Below, in pieces: positions 55,881 through 64,000 of a stretch of 64,000 nucleotides of DNA. How positions within the stretch are numbered: position 1 is the first letter of the stretch; each line of letters starts with the position of its first letter. Below the pieces are notes generated by a model that was not told where the DNA came from, did not search any database, and was given only the letters and a program-made list of their open reading frames with translations. The DNA lies in assembly GCF_002377945.1 (NCBI RefSeq), contig NZ_DFQV01000020.1, forward strand, positions 191,278 through 255,277, in the 5' to 3' direction. The translations under genes and the position numbers were made by a program. The stretch comes from Psychrobacter sp. UBA3480 (lineage in GTDB: Bacteria > Pseudomonadota > Gammaproteobacteria > Pseudomonadales > Moraxellaceae).

Positions 55881-55940
55881 TTGACTAAACGAATGTATCA
55901 CTAACCAGCACAAAATAATGCACTAGTTAGAAATAGTATA

Positions 55941-56621
55941 TTACTCGCTGTCTTTGTTTTCTTCAGTACCGTCGTTTTGCTCAGTTGCTGGTACTTCATC
56001 AGCATCAACGTCAGCATCAGCATCAACTTCTTCTACTGTTGGTGGCTGCATGTTAACGATAGTACGGTCATGGCCGTCTTCTAGCTCAAGCTCATGAATT
56101 ACAACGCCTTCAGGAAGTTTGATGTCTGATAGACGGAACAAATCACCGATTTCCATGCCAGACACATCTACTTCTAGGTATTCAGGAAGTTGTGATGGTA
56201 AACAGATAACTTCGATATCAGATACTAGAGTAGATAGTACACCAGCAGCAGCAGTACCAGGCGCATCTTCACGACCAGTGAAATGAACAGGAACGTTCAT
56301 GTGGATTTTCTGACCTTTTACAATGCGCTGGAAATCAGCATGCATTGGGAAGCCTTTAGCTGGATGGCGCTGCAAGTCTTTGATAACTGCTTGATGCTCT
56401 TCACCGTCAACGTTGATAGTCAAGATGTGTGAGAAAAACGCTTCGAATTCTAGTGATTTTACTAATTCGTTAAGCTTGATAGAGATAGCTGTTGGCTCTT
56501 CGTTACCACCATAGATGATAGCAGGAACTAGGTTCTGCTTACGTAGGCGGCGGCTCGCACCTTTACCTTGTAGTTCAGCAGCACGATCAACGGCGTTTAG
56601 TTCAAAATGATTAATGCTCAT
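55941..56621 (-). CDS. rplY: 50S ribosomal protein L25 (CTC form)
   Basis: Binds 5S rRNA. The 226-aa protein is the long CTC type: an N-terminal L25 domain (ELQGKGASRRLRKQNLVPAI) and a C-terminal beta domain from about residue 100 (MNVPVHFTGREDAPGT), with an acidic tail DADADVDADEVPA. The ATG at 56621 (MSINHFELNAV) follows the family; the 21 extra upstream codons do not. Confidence 0.94.
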   Translation of the reverse strand: MSINHFELNAVDRAAELQGKGASRRLRKQNLVPAIIYGGNEEPTAISIKLNELVKSLEFEAFFSHILTINVDGEEHQAVIKDLQRHPAKGFPMHADFQRIVKGQKIHMNVPVHFTGREDAPGTAAAGVLSTLVSDIEVICLPSQLPEYLEVDVSGMEIGDLFRLSDIKLPEGVVIHELELEDGHDRTIVNMQPPTVEEVDADADVDADEVPATEQNDGTEENKDSE

Positions 56622-57042
56622 GGATATAATCCTATAAAAAAAATGATGAAGTGTCTGGTCATAAAAAAGTGGATTTGCGACCAATCCACTAATACGTGAT
56701 GATAGCTAATATTATCGTTACGAATAAAACTCGTAATGTCTAAGCTTAGCCATTTGCTTATAGCAGCGCTCGCTACGATAATTACCATAACGATGGTTGC
56801 TGTTAAGCATGATCAGCACTTTTGATAGTGCTGGCCTAATAAAAACAACGAAAAGGTCAGCACAGGCGCGCATTATACGTGATTCTGTAGCAATAATAAA
56901 GACCTACGCAAAACGCCTACACAAAACAAAGCGCCAAGTAATGTTACTTGACGCTCTGTTTTTTAAGTATTTAAGATGTCTTACTACAGTGATTGCTACT
57001 AAAAATTACGGCAAAGACTGTTAAAAAAGCAGCTGTATCAAA
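56622..57042. other. Intergenic region between prs and rplY
   Basis: About 420 bases. It contains a hairpin (AGCG-CAAGTA / TACTTG-CGCT at 56930-56955) that would end prs transcription and leaves room for an rplY promoter. No ORF is supported. Confidence 0.5.
56930..56955 (-). terminator. Probable terminator after prs
   Basis: An 11-position stem with one mismatch around an ATGT loop, followed on the minus strand by TTTGTTTTG. Confidence 0.6.
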
Positions 57043-57990
57043 TTAAGCGTCAAACATCGCGCTAATAGATTCTTCGTTATTAATACGGCGTAAGCTTTCA
57101 GCAAGCATCGGTGCAATACTTACCTGACGGATTTTGCTACAGGCTTTGGCTTCAGCAGATAGTGGAATCGTATCGGTCACAACCACTTCATCCAATGCAG
57201 ATTCGCTGATGTTTTTCAGTGCGTTGCCTGATAGGACAGGATGCGTGATGTAAGCCAAGACGCGACGGGCACCATTTTCTTTCAATGCTTCAGCTGCTTT
57301 ACACAATGTACCTGCAGTATCGACCATATCATCCACGATAACGCAATCACGGTCACGAACATCACCAATGATATGCATTACTTGTGACTCATTGGCACGA
57401 GCACGGCGCTTATCAATAATTGCCATGTCGGTATCACCTAACTGCTTAGCCATCGCACGTGCACGAACCACGCCGCCTACGTCAGGTGAAACAACCATGA
57501 TATTGTCATAGTCTTGTTTTTGTAAGTCGTTTAGCAATACAGGTGTGCCGTAGATGTTGTCTACAGGGATATCAAAGAAACCCTGAATCTGATCTGAGTG
57601 CAAATCAACAGTCATTACGCGATCGATACTGACAATGTTTAGCATGTCAGCGACCACTTTAGCCGAGATAGGTACACGAGCTGAGCGTGGACGACGATCC
57701 TGACGAGCATAACCAAAATACGGCATGACAGCTGTGATACGGCCAGCACTAGAGCGACGCAAGGCGTCAGCCATCATCATGATTTCCATCAAGTTGTCGT
57801 TGGTCGGTGCACAAGTAGGCTGCATGATAAACACATCTTTACCACGTACGTGTTCTTTGATTTCCACGGCAATTTCGCCATCAGAAAAACGCGTGATGTC
57901 AGCTTTACCAAGAGGTATGTGAAGATGATCGGCTACGGTTTTTGCTAATTCTGGGTGGGCATTACCCGTAAAAATCGCCAAATAAGGCAT
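57043..57990 (-). CDS. prs: Ribose-phosphate pyrophosphokinase
   Basis: Makes PRPP for nucleotide, histidine and tryptophan synthesis. The 315-aa protein has the family signatures: [64 protein letters not shown], and the PRPP loop [18 protein letters not shown]. Lies between tRNA-Gln and rplY in the order shared by many gammaproteobacteria. Confidence 0.97.
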   Translation of the reverse strand: MPYLAIFTGNAHPELAKTVADHLHIPLGKADITRFSDGEIAVEIKEHVRGKDVFIMQPTCAPTNDNLMEIMMMADALRRSSAGRITAVMPYFGYARQDRRPRSARVPISAKVVADMLNIVSIDRVMTVDLHSDQIQGFFDIPVDNIYGTPVLLNDLQKQDYDNIMVVSPDVGGVVRARAMAKQLGDTDMAIIDKRRARANESQVMHIIGDVRDRDCVIVDDMVDTAGTLCKAAEALKENGARRVLAYITHPVLSGNALKNISESALDEVVVTDTIPLSAEAKACSKIRQVSIAPMLAESLRRINNEESISAMFDA

Positions 57991-58099
57991 GACAGAAGTC
58001 CTATTGATTGACTCAAGCAGCGACCGCTAAGCAGTGTCAAACTGCTCAAATTAAGAAAAGAGTGGTGAAGGTGTTGAAGTATACTATTACAGTAAAAAA

Positions 58100-58175
58100 T
58101 GGCAGGGGTAGCTGGACTCGAACCAACGGATGTCAGGATCAAAACCTGATGCCTTACCAACTTGGCTATACCCCT
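58100..58175 (-). tRNA. tRNA-Gln (TTG anticodon), copy 1
   Basis: On the minus strand, acceptor AGGGGTA pairs with TACCCCT, followed by G and encoded CCA. Anticodon loop TTTTGAT gives TTG. The A1-U72 pair replaces the U1-A72 of E. coli tRNA-Gln. Confidence 0.96.
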
Positions 58176-58415
58176 GTAATGTCTAGGCTATGAACAACCG
58201 ATATATAATAGCGACTAAGTAGTCGTTCTTAACATGGTGTCATGACCTGTCAGTTATCTAAAAAACGGATAAACCGTTTAAAACATAACTTTTCCCTAGC
58301 GGTGTCCATTGCGAACTATACCGAAACTGGGATAACGTTGTCAATGACAATAAGATAAGTGGCTGTCTATAAACCGCTTATACTCGATGTATCTCTAACG
58401 CTTCGTACTAAAAAA

Positions 58416-58491
58416 TGGCAGGGGTAGCTGGACTCGAACCAACGGATGTCAGGATCAAAACCTGATGCCTTACCAACTTGGCTATACCCCT
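58416..58491 (-). tRNA. tRNA-Gln (TTG anticodon), copy 2
   Basis: Identical in sequence to the copy 316 bases downstream. A strong promoter lies just upstream on the minus strand, so both copies may come from one transcript. Confidence 0.96.
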
Positions 58492-58504
58492 ATTTAGGCG
58501 ACCT

Positions 58505-58532
58505 ATTATAAGTAAATTTTCAGATTTTGCAA
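58505..58532 (-). promoter_or_regulatory. Promoter of the tRNA-Gln pair
   Basis: Read on the minus strand: TTGCAA (58527-58532), a 16-base spacer and TATAAT (58505-58510), then a GC-containing discriminator GGTCGCC. The same -35 hexamer and spacing occur before tRNA-Ser. Confidence 0.75.
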
Positions 58533-58658
58533 GTCATTTGCGGCTTTTTCTGGTATTTATTCATCATAGGTTACTGCTGGCGCTATTTTAGCAAATTAAA
58601 ATAGGCAATCCTACCGTTGTCATTATTTAGATGATAAGAAATCTAAAGGTTATATGTG

Positions 58659-59636
58659 CTATTTTAAGTTTCCAACGATATACCCTGCACAAGGCGCATC
58701 TGCAATCCACTTCGCCACAAGTTTTTTGTTAGTAGCCACACTTGTATCTAGAGGTAAAAACACGGCACTACCAGAGCCAGTCATTCGTGCTGTGCTCAAT
58801 GCTTGCGCTTCTAACCCCTGTAGATAACTTAAGGCATCTGCAACAGCAGGAGCGAGGCTCGTGACCACTGGGGTAAAGACATTATGATAGGGCGTAGTGA
58901 GCGTTTGTACATAGTCAGCGTATTGGTTTTGGATAGTTGCAACCGATAGGGGCGCGATATCTCGCTGTAGTTTGGAATGTGCAAACAGCTTGGCAGTATT
59001 TACATGAGCGTTAGGCGTCAGTACTAAATATTGCTGGTCAGGCAACTCAATCGTAGTCAGTTCTTCACCAATTCCCATGGCAATAGCGTCTTGGCCAAAG
59101 ATAAATATCGGTACATCCGCACCTACAGTCGCGCCAATCTTTATAAGCTCATCACAAGTAAAATTAAGCTGCCAAATCTCATTGAGCACTAGCATAGTCG
59201 TTGCTGCATTAGATGAGCCACCACCCAACCCTGCGCCCATTGGCAAGTGCTTATCTAAAGCGATATGCACTTTTGCTAATTGCTCAGGTAAAGTGTTTGA
59301 CTGTATGGCAAATGCTAGCAGTGCGCGCGCTGCTTTGAAGATTAAATTGTCTTCTATACTAATAGTGATAGCTTCTGCACCATCTAATATCAGTAGCTGA
59401 TGACAGAATTGATTAGCACTTAATTCACTAGCTATAGTAGAAATCACAGCATCGTCGCTGACTGAAAAATGCAAGTAATCGCCCCAGTCGAGCAGGCGAA
59501 ATACCGTTTGCAAATTATGATAGCCATCGGCACGTTTACCAGTGATGTGCAAAAACAGATTGAGTTTTGCAGGCGATAAACGAGTAATCATAGAAACAGA
59601 TGGTTCGGCTATATTTTCAGTCATATTTTTTATCAT
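58659..59636 (-). CDS. ispE: 4-diphosphocytidyl-2-C-methyl-D-erythritol kinase IspE
   Basis: A GHMP kinase of the MEP isoprenoid pathway. Landmarks are LSPAKLNLFLHITGKRADGYH, the ATP loop PMGAGLGGGSSNAATTM, and the C-terminal MTGSGSAVFLP. At 325 aa it is longer than E. coli IspE (283 aa), partly from the N-terminus; the true start could be 59636, 59624 or 59591, none with a clear ribosome site. It follows lolB after 77 bases. Confidence 0.93.
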   Translation of the reverse strand: MIKNMTENIAEPSVSMITRLSPAKLNLFLHITGKRADGYHNLQTVFRLLDWGDYLHFSVSDDAVISTIASELSANQFCHQLLILDGAEAITISIEDNLIFKAARALLAFAIQSNTLPEQLAKVHIALDKHLPMGAGLGGGSSNAATTMLVLNEIWQLNFTCDELIKIGATVGADVPIFIFGQDAIAMGIGEELTTIELPDQQYLVLTPNAHVNTAKLFAHSKLQRDIAPLSVATIQNQYADYVQTLTTPYHNVFTPVVTSLAPAVADALSYLQGLEAQALSTARMTGSGSAVFLPLDTSVATNKKLVAKWIADAPCAGYIVGNLK

Positions 59637-59713
59637 AAGGTGCAGTTACAAACAGCTATCTTAATGAGCAATGATGGTTTTTAGCAGGCTTTCTGTTGTT
59701 AATAAAAGATGGA

Positions 59714-60346
59714 TTAATGGTTAATCGTCATTACAACTTTGTTGCCTTGAGGCTGTACTGCACTAATTTTACTAGGTAACTTATCCGTACCTTTATAAGT
59801 AAAGCTGGCTGTCCACTCACCATTGACTGAGCTAACTAAGCGGCTCTGATCATCCAGTTGTGGTGCACTATCTGAAGGTGCTGGGCGACCAGAAATCCAA
59901 TAAGGCATTTGTGAAATTGGTGCTTGCCAACCAGTGGCTTTCTTTAGCAAGGTTTCGGGGTCATCAGCAGTCAATGTACCTGTCTTTTCGCTAACTAAAG
60001 TAGCGGTCTGACCATTGTATTCAATGTTGGTTTTACCAATACCAAGTGCGCCAATCAGCTCAATGGCAAATCGGTCATTTTGCTGACCCCATGCATAAAA
60101 TGCACTACCACCTTGAGTACCTGTCGAATCATTCGCAGGTGTCGTTACCCCAATCTTGCCCGTGATATTGAAGCTCTCTAGCTTTTTGGGTTGATCAGCG
60201 TTTTGACCTTGTACAGTGGTCGTTGGCTGGTTAGTTGCATTGGCTGTTTTTAATGACTGACAACCAGAGGTAATGACCATTGCTGCAGTTATAGCAGTAA
60301 ACAGAGCCAGTTTATTTGGTTTATAAGAAGTGATCGATGCTGACAT
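59714..60346 (-). CDS. lolB: Outer-membrane lipoprotein insertion factor LolB
   Basis: Accepts lipoproteins from LolA and inserts them in the outer membrane. A 210-aa lipoprotein precursor with ITSGC (Cys29), then ESFNITGKIGVTTP, GSAFYAWGQQNDRFAIEL and ATGWQAPISQMPYWISGRP, all typical of LolB. Located between a TPR gene and ispE, the conserved order. Confidence 0.93.
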   Translation of the reverse strand: MSASITSYKPNKLALFTAITAAMVITSGCQSLKTANATNQPTTTVQGQNADQPKKLESFNITGKIGVTTPANDSTGTQGGSAFYAWGQQNDRFAIELIGALGIGKTNIEYNGQTATLVSEKTGTLTADDPETLLKKATGWQAPISQMPYWISGRPAPSDSAPQLDDQSRLVSSVNGEWTASFTYKGTDKLPSKISAVQPQGNKVVMTINH

Positions 60347-60537
60347 AATAGTTTCTCAAAATGGAAAGATGAACAAAGATATTAGCTTAAGCGTTATTTG
60401 TTGCTCGGTTATGCACGGCTGTTAGCTTCTTATAACGACCTTGTAATTTATAAATGCTTCGCTATTTATAAAAACCTTATCAATTCTCATATCTCTGTGG
60501 TTGCAAAGTCCAAAAATAATATCCAAAATCAGCGCTA

Positions 60538-62493
60538 TTAATATAGCTGTATACGGTCATTGATATTGTGCTGTCCAAATGAGAAGCGCTGCTGCAAATC
60601 TGCGAGTAATACTTCAACTTTGTCATTGTTACCTAAGCCTTGATAGGCGCGCAATAACAGCGTGCCTGAGCGCAGAGTTGGCAGCACATCATAAGGTGTC
60701 TGTAGGTAGTCGATGACCTGCTGATAGTTCTCTTTGGCCAATGCATTGCCCGCCAAGACATTTAAGGCTTGCAGATGTAGGTCGTTATCATAACGTGGGT
60801 CATCATAGCGAATCTGAATAATTGCGGTAGCTAGCGCTAGACCTTGCTCTGAGCTGCGCTCATTTGCGAGTAGCAACTGTGCATAGCTTAACTGATAGGA
60901 TAAGTTGCTAGGATCTAAAGCCTGCAAATGGTTGAGCAGGGTGCGCTTAACGACATAGTCTTCTTTATCATCCAAAAGCTGAGCCCGTGCAAAGAGTAGC
61001 ATCTCATTATCAGGATATTTACGAGCGGCACGGGTCAGTAAGCGCAGAGCTTCATCAGATTCGTTTTGTTGCCACAAGATATCGGCCTGCATGACAAAAG
61101 TGTCAGGCGCGAATACTGTGAAGTCTTTGCGCAGCTTCTCTAACGTCGCAATTGCCCCATCGACGTCGTTATCGAGTAATTCAAACGCCACTACTTTTCT
61201 ACGCGCTTCTAATACCAAATCCTCTTGCATGACGCCATTGAGATAGTATTTGGCTTGATCGAACAACTGCTGACGCTCAGCACTGATACCTAGATAATAG
61301 TAGGCTTGATCAAGATAAGCTGGACTCTTAGCAAGCATATTGAGTAGCTCATCAGCACTAGCGTACTCTTCAATATCCAAGCTCACTAAGGCTGCGAGCA
61401 GAGTAATCTCAGAATCATCACTGAAACGGCTATGCGCCTCAAGCAGTAACTTCCACGCTTGTTCGCTTTGCTTTAAATCTAATAGATAGCGAATCTCATA
61501 TAGATATAAGCTTTTGCTATCAGGGTTACGTAGACGAGCTTGACTGACATAATTAATGACGGTTTCTGCGGTCACGATTTTACGCAATATATCCGCTTTT
61601 AACGTAATAAAGGGCACGTAGTCTGGCTGACGCTCTAGCGCTCGATTGATATGAACGATAGCGACTTCAGGTTCGTTAAACTGATAGAGTAAACCCGCTT
61701 TTAATACCGACAATGAGGCATTCTGCTCACTATCCAGTGGTTGTAATGCAGCAAGAAGCTCACGTTTGTCATCATCATTATTGGGGTAAATACCTATGAG
61801 AATTTCGCTTAAGTCTGCGCGTGGGTCGTAACGCAAGATGCGGTTTAAAGTTTCACCCGCTAATATATAGTCATGGGCGCGTAGGGCCAAATGCGCGACA
61901 TAAAACCAAGCAGGTACGTGGTCAGGGTTTTGGTCTTGCCATGTCTTGGCAAACTGTAATGAGTCTTCAACCCTTTCATTACGCAAAGACAGGCTAAGCG
62001 CTCTCTCGAACACGGCTGTCGCATCTTCTTTAAAAGACTGTTGTTTATAAATAGAGACCGCGCGGCGTTTGTCATCGCGATCAGCAGCAAACTCAGCATC
62101 CAGTAGAGCGTACAAGCTTGGTTCACTCAGCTCAGGTTGCCATAAGCTGGCTGGTGCTAAGCCATTAATATTTTTTACGTTTTCTATAGTAAGAGTATCT
62201 TCATTATAAGGTGTATCAATCGCATCACTATCATCATTTGGTTTATCGGCAGTTACCTTATTGGCAGCTGATTTAGTATCGGTAGCAACGGATACGTTAG
62301 GAATTTTTGTTTCTAGCAATATATCGGGATGGCTAGCATGGACAGGGGCTGCCAAACACAGGCATACAGCTAGAGACAACGCTAGCTTATATCGTTGACA
62401 CAGGCGCTCAATAGCGACATGCAATAAAGCACGGAAGCTAGAGTATTCGCTATAGGGATGTGGTGACCGAAGTAATGACCCAAAAAAAATCAT
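60538..62493 (-). CDS. Exported TPR-repeat protein upstream of lolB
   Basis: A 651-aa protein with an N-terminal signal (hydrophobic KLALSLAVCLCLAAPVHA, near residues 36-53) and TPR-like helical repeats through most of the mature part (for example PAWFYVAHLALRAHDYILAG, YLDQAYYYLGISAERQQLF). It occupies the slot of the TPR protein found between hemA and lolB in Pseudomonas and relatives, where it is thought to act in the envelope. The start is uncertain because about 35 residues precede the signal core; a GTG start nearer to it is possible. Confidence 0.82.
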   Translation of the reverse strand: MIFFGSLLRSPHPYSEYSSFRALLHVAIERLCQRYKLALSLAVCLCLAAPVHASHPDILLETKIPNVSVATDTKSAANKVTADKPNDDSDAIDTPYNEDTLTIENVKNINGLAPASLWQPELSEPSLYALLDAEFAADRDDKRRAVSIYKQQSFKEDATAVFERALSLSLRNERVEDSLQFAKTWQDQNPDHVPAWFYVAHLALRAHDYILAGETLNRILRYDPRADLSEILIGIYPNNDDDKRELLAALQPLDSEQNASLSVLKAGLLYQFNEPEVAIVHINRALERQPDYVPFITLKADILRKIVTAETVINYVSQARLRNPDSKSLYLYEIRYLLDLKQSEQAWKLLLEAHSRFSDDSEITLLAALVSLDIEEYASADELLNMLAKSPAYLDQAYYYLGISAERQQLFDQAKYYLNGVMQEDLVLEARRKVVAFELLDNDVDGAIATLEKLRKDFTVFAPDTFVMQADILWQQNESDEALRLLTRAARKYPDNEMLLFARAQLLDDKEDYVVKRTLLNHLQALDPSNLSYQLSYAQLLLANERSSEQGLALATAIIQIRYDDPRYDNDLHLQALNVLAGNALAKENYQQVIDYLQTPYDVLPTLRSGTLLLRAYQGLGNNDKVEVLLADLQQRFSFGQHNINDRIQLY

Positions 62494-63044
62494 AGATAGC
62501 CGTATTCGCCCATGGTTTACCTACACAGATAAGGCAAGTTTGTTTTAATCATTTTAAGTTAAATATTGGCAATATGTACCCATGACAAACATTATAAGAG
62601 TAGACCGATGAGATAAACAATAGCATCCGTGTTACTCAGATATTGGCAGGTCTGACTGTATGAATATGCTACTAGTAGCGAGTACGTTGCCAAATAACGA
62701 TACTGAAGATGATTAAATATAGATATGTCTGTCGAACTGAATATTATAGAAATATAACAAGTTAAGATAGAGTAAGCGAATGATTTAACATTATATTATT
62801 GACCATAAGTTAAAACCCAGCTATTGATTTTATAAATCGTATGAGTAGTTGATTTGTTACATTTGCGACCAGATACAGAGATATGGTTATCATAGATGGG
62901 TGAGTGTTAATTAAAGCTTGCAATAATGATATAATAGGCGGTTTTTAGGGTCTTCCTTTTTAGCGCTGTCGTCAAAAACTGTCTTTTAAAAATAATAAGA
63001 TAGCGTAAGGGGCAACTGAGCGTCATGTTTATGGTCTATCGATA
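62494..63044. other. Intergenic region between the TPR gene and hemA
   Basis: About 550 AT-rich bases between divergent genes. It contains the candidate hemA promoter; no ORF or repeat was seen. Confidence 0.5.
62907..62935 (+). promoter_or_regulatory. Candidate hemA promoter
   Basis: A perfect TATAAT (62930-62935) with a weak TTAATT 17 bases upstream, about 110 bases before the hemA start. Confidence 0.5.
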
Positions 63045-64000
63045 ATGAGATTAGTGGTCATTGGGGTCAATCACAAAACTGCACCAGTCGCTCTGCGAGA
63101 GCGCTTGGCGCTTGTGGGTGACGATGTAAATGTCGCACTCAAACAAATAGAAGCCTTTACTGATGGTAGCGTGATCGTCTCTACTTGTAACCGTACTGAA
63201 ATCTATGCGCTAGTACCGCACACTTCAACGTCGCAGCACGTTAACGGCCAACTATCTGACTCACAATCATCCAATGTGCAAGATGTCAAAGCCGTAGGAC
63301 AGTCATTCAATAATGCTTTTAGTAGTAGCATGAATATCTCGTCTGCTGCGATTAGTGCGCATATTACCAAAATCAAAACGTGGCTGGCTGACTTCAAGAA
63401 ATTGCCACTCGTTGATATTGATCCTTATCTCTATGTACATCGTGATACTCATGCATTGACTCACTGGTTAAGAGTAGCGGCTGGTCTCGACTCTATGATA
63501 CTGGGTGAGCCGCAGATTCTCGGTCAAATCAAAAACTCTGTGCATCTGGCTCAAGACCAAAAAGTACTCAGCAATCAGCTCGGTTGGATCATCGATCAAG
63601 TGTTCGCTGCCGCCAAACGAGTGCGTAATGAGACGCAGGTTGGCGCTCAGGCCGTATCACTTAGCTTTGCCGCAGCTAAACTGGTCACACAAATATTTGA
63701 TGATTTACCCAGTCGTACGCTTTTGGTCGTTGCGGCAGGTGAGATGAATCGCTTGGTGGCCACCCATATCGCAGGGCTAGGGGTCGGACGAGTCATTATC
63801 TGTAACCGTAATCCCGAACGTGCCGAAGCATTAGCGGCTGAGCTACGTGGCCCTAATCGCCGCGTAGACGTTAGACCCTTACAGGAATTACCGCAAGTAT
63901 TGGCAGAAGCCGATATCGTTAGTAGTTGTAGTGGCAGTATGGATTTGTTGATTGATAAGACAATGACCATACAAGCGCTAAAGCGTCGCCGTTATCAGCC
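63045..64000 (+). CDS. hemA: Glutamyl-tRNA reductase HemA (partial, runs off window end)
   Basis: Reduces glutamyl-tRNA to glutamate-1-semialdehyde, the entry to tetrapyrroles; HemL, encoded at 40.7 kb, uses its product. The first 318 codons are present: VIGVNHKTAPVALRERL, the nucleophile Cys48 in VSTCNRTEIYA, GLDSMILGEPQILGQIK and the NADPH-domain GEMNRLVATHIAGLG. Between the active-site region and VHRDTHALTHWLRVA there is an extra Ser/Asn/Gln-rich segment of about 45 residues compared with E. coli HemA. Confidence 0.95.
   Translation, partial: MRLVVIGVNHKTAPVALRERLALVGDDVNVALKQIEAFTDGSVIVSTCNRTEIYALVPHTSTSQHVNGQLSDSQSSNVQDVKAVGQSFNNAFSSSMNISSAAISAHITKIKTWLADFKKLPLVDIDPYLYVHRDTHALTHWLRVAAGLDSMILGEPQILGQIKNSVHLAQDQKVLSNQLGWIIDQVFAAAKRVRNETQVGAQAVSLSFAAAKLVTQIFDDLPSRTLLVVAAGEMNRLVATHIAGLGVGRVIICNRNPERAEALAAELRGPNRRVDVRPLQELPQVLAEADIVSSCSGSMDLLIDKTMTIQALKRRRYQ

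Noticed and set aside
56797..57024. 75-codon ORF between prs and rplY
   Set aside because: It overlaps the probable prs terminator and lacks a ribosome site and recognisable sequence.

Overview
The window looks like chromosomal DNA of a Moraxellaceae gammaproteobacterium, most likely Psychrobacter. This is an inference from gene content and order (hemA / TPR protein / lolB / ispE / tRNA-Gln / prs / rplY / pth; dapA-bamC-purC; pabC ... mltG-tmk), a short AccA, and a moderate AT bias. No phage, insertion sequence, CRISPR array or rRNA operon was seen. Most of the window is housekeeping, with two small accessory insertions.

Layout. 1-11.2 kb: a partial ferredoxin-reductase-like flavoprotein, the translation factor ettA, plsB, ybaK, a small tautomerase, a secreted hypothetical protein, a FadE/DmdC-like acyl-CoA dehydrogenase and a FUSC-like membrane protein. 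11.2-19.2 kb: aroE, a lipoprotein and pabC, then mltG-tmk. Between pabC and mltG lies a 2.6-kb insert: a DpnI-like restriction enzyme specific for methylated GATC, a DpnD-like small protein, an unrecognised 188-aa ORF, and the 3' part of a DpnA-like adenine methyltransferase that has lost its catalytic DPPY half. 19.2-27.9 kb: a cation/proton antiporter with a long disordered tail, a MucD/DegP protease, a metallophosphoesterase-fold protein lacking its metal ligands, dapA, a very short BamC-like lipoprotein and purC. 28.2-29.5 kb: an AT-rich patch with two immunity-type proteins (one YezG-like) and a 32-codon relic. 29.5-34.5 kb: a 3-methyladenine glycosylase, a NIF3/YqfO-like protein, two paralogous lipoproteins beside an 11-copy hexanucleotide repeat, csbD and an Old Yellow Enzyme. 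34.6-52 kb: a TetR regulator, a molybdopterin oxidoreductase, dadA, ygfZ, yjdM, hemL, fadD, an Mpo1-like protein, ppx, accA, tilS, proC, a yggT gene and thiD. 52-64 kb: tRNA-Ser and tRNA-Arg with strong promoters, an RDD protein, a Ca2+/Na+ antiporter, panD, pth, rplY, prs, two identical tRNA-Gln genes, ispE, lolB, a TPR protein and the 5' part of hemA.

Functional links: membrane lipid synthesis and fatty acid turnover (accA, plsB, fadD, acyl-CoA dehydrogenase, Mpo1-like, possibly the desaturase-type reductase), tetrapyrrole entry (hemA, hemL), cofactor synthesis (pabC, panD, thiD), cell envelope (mltG, bamC, lolB, mucD) and translation quality control (ettA, ybaK, pth, tilS). The DpnI insert is the most interesting accessory locus: a restriction enzyme that cuts GATC-methylated DNA sits beside a broken methyltransferase of the family found in the complementary DpnII system, which suggests a past exchange of opposing restriction cassettes at one site.
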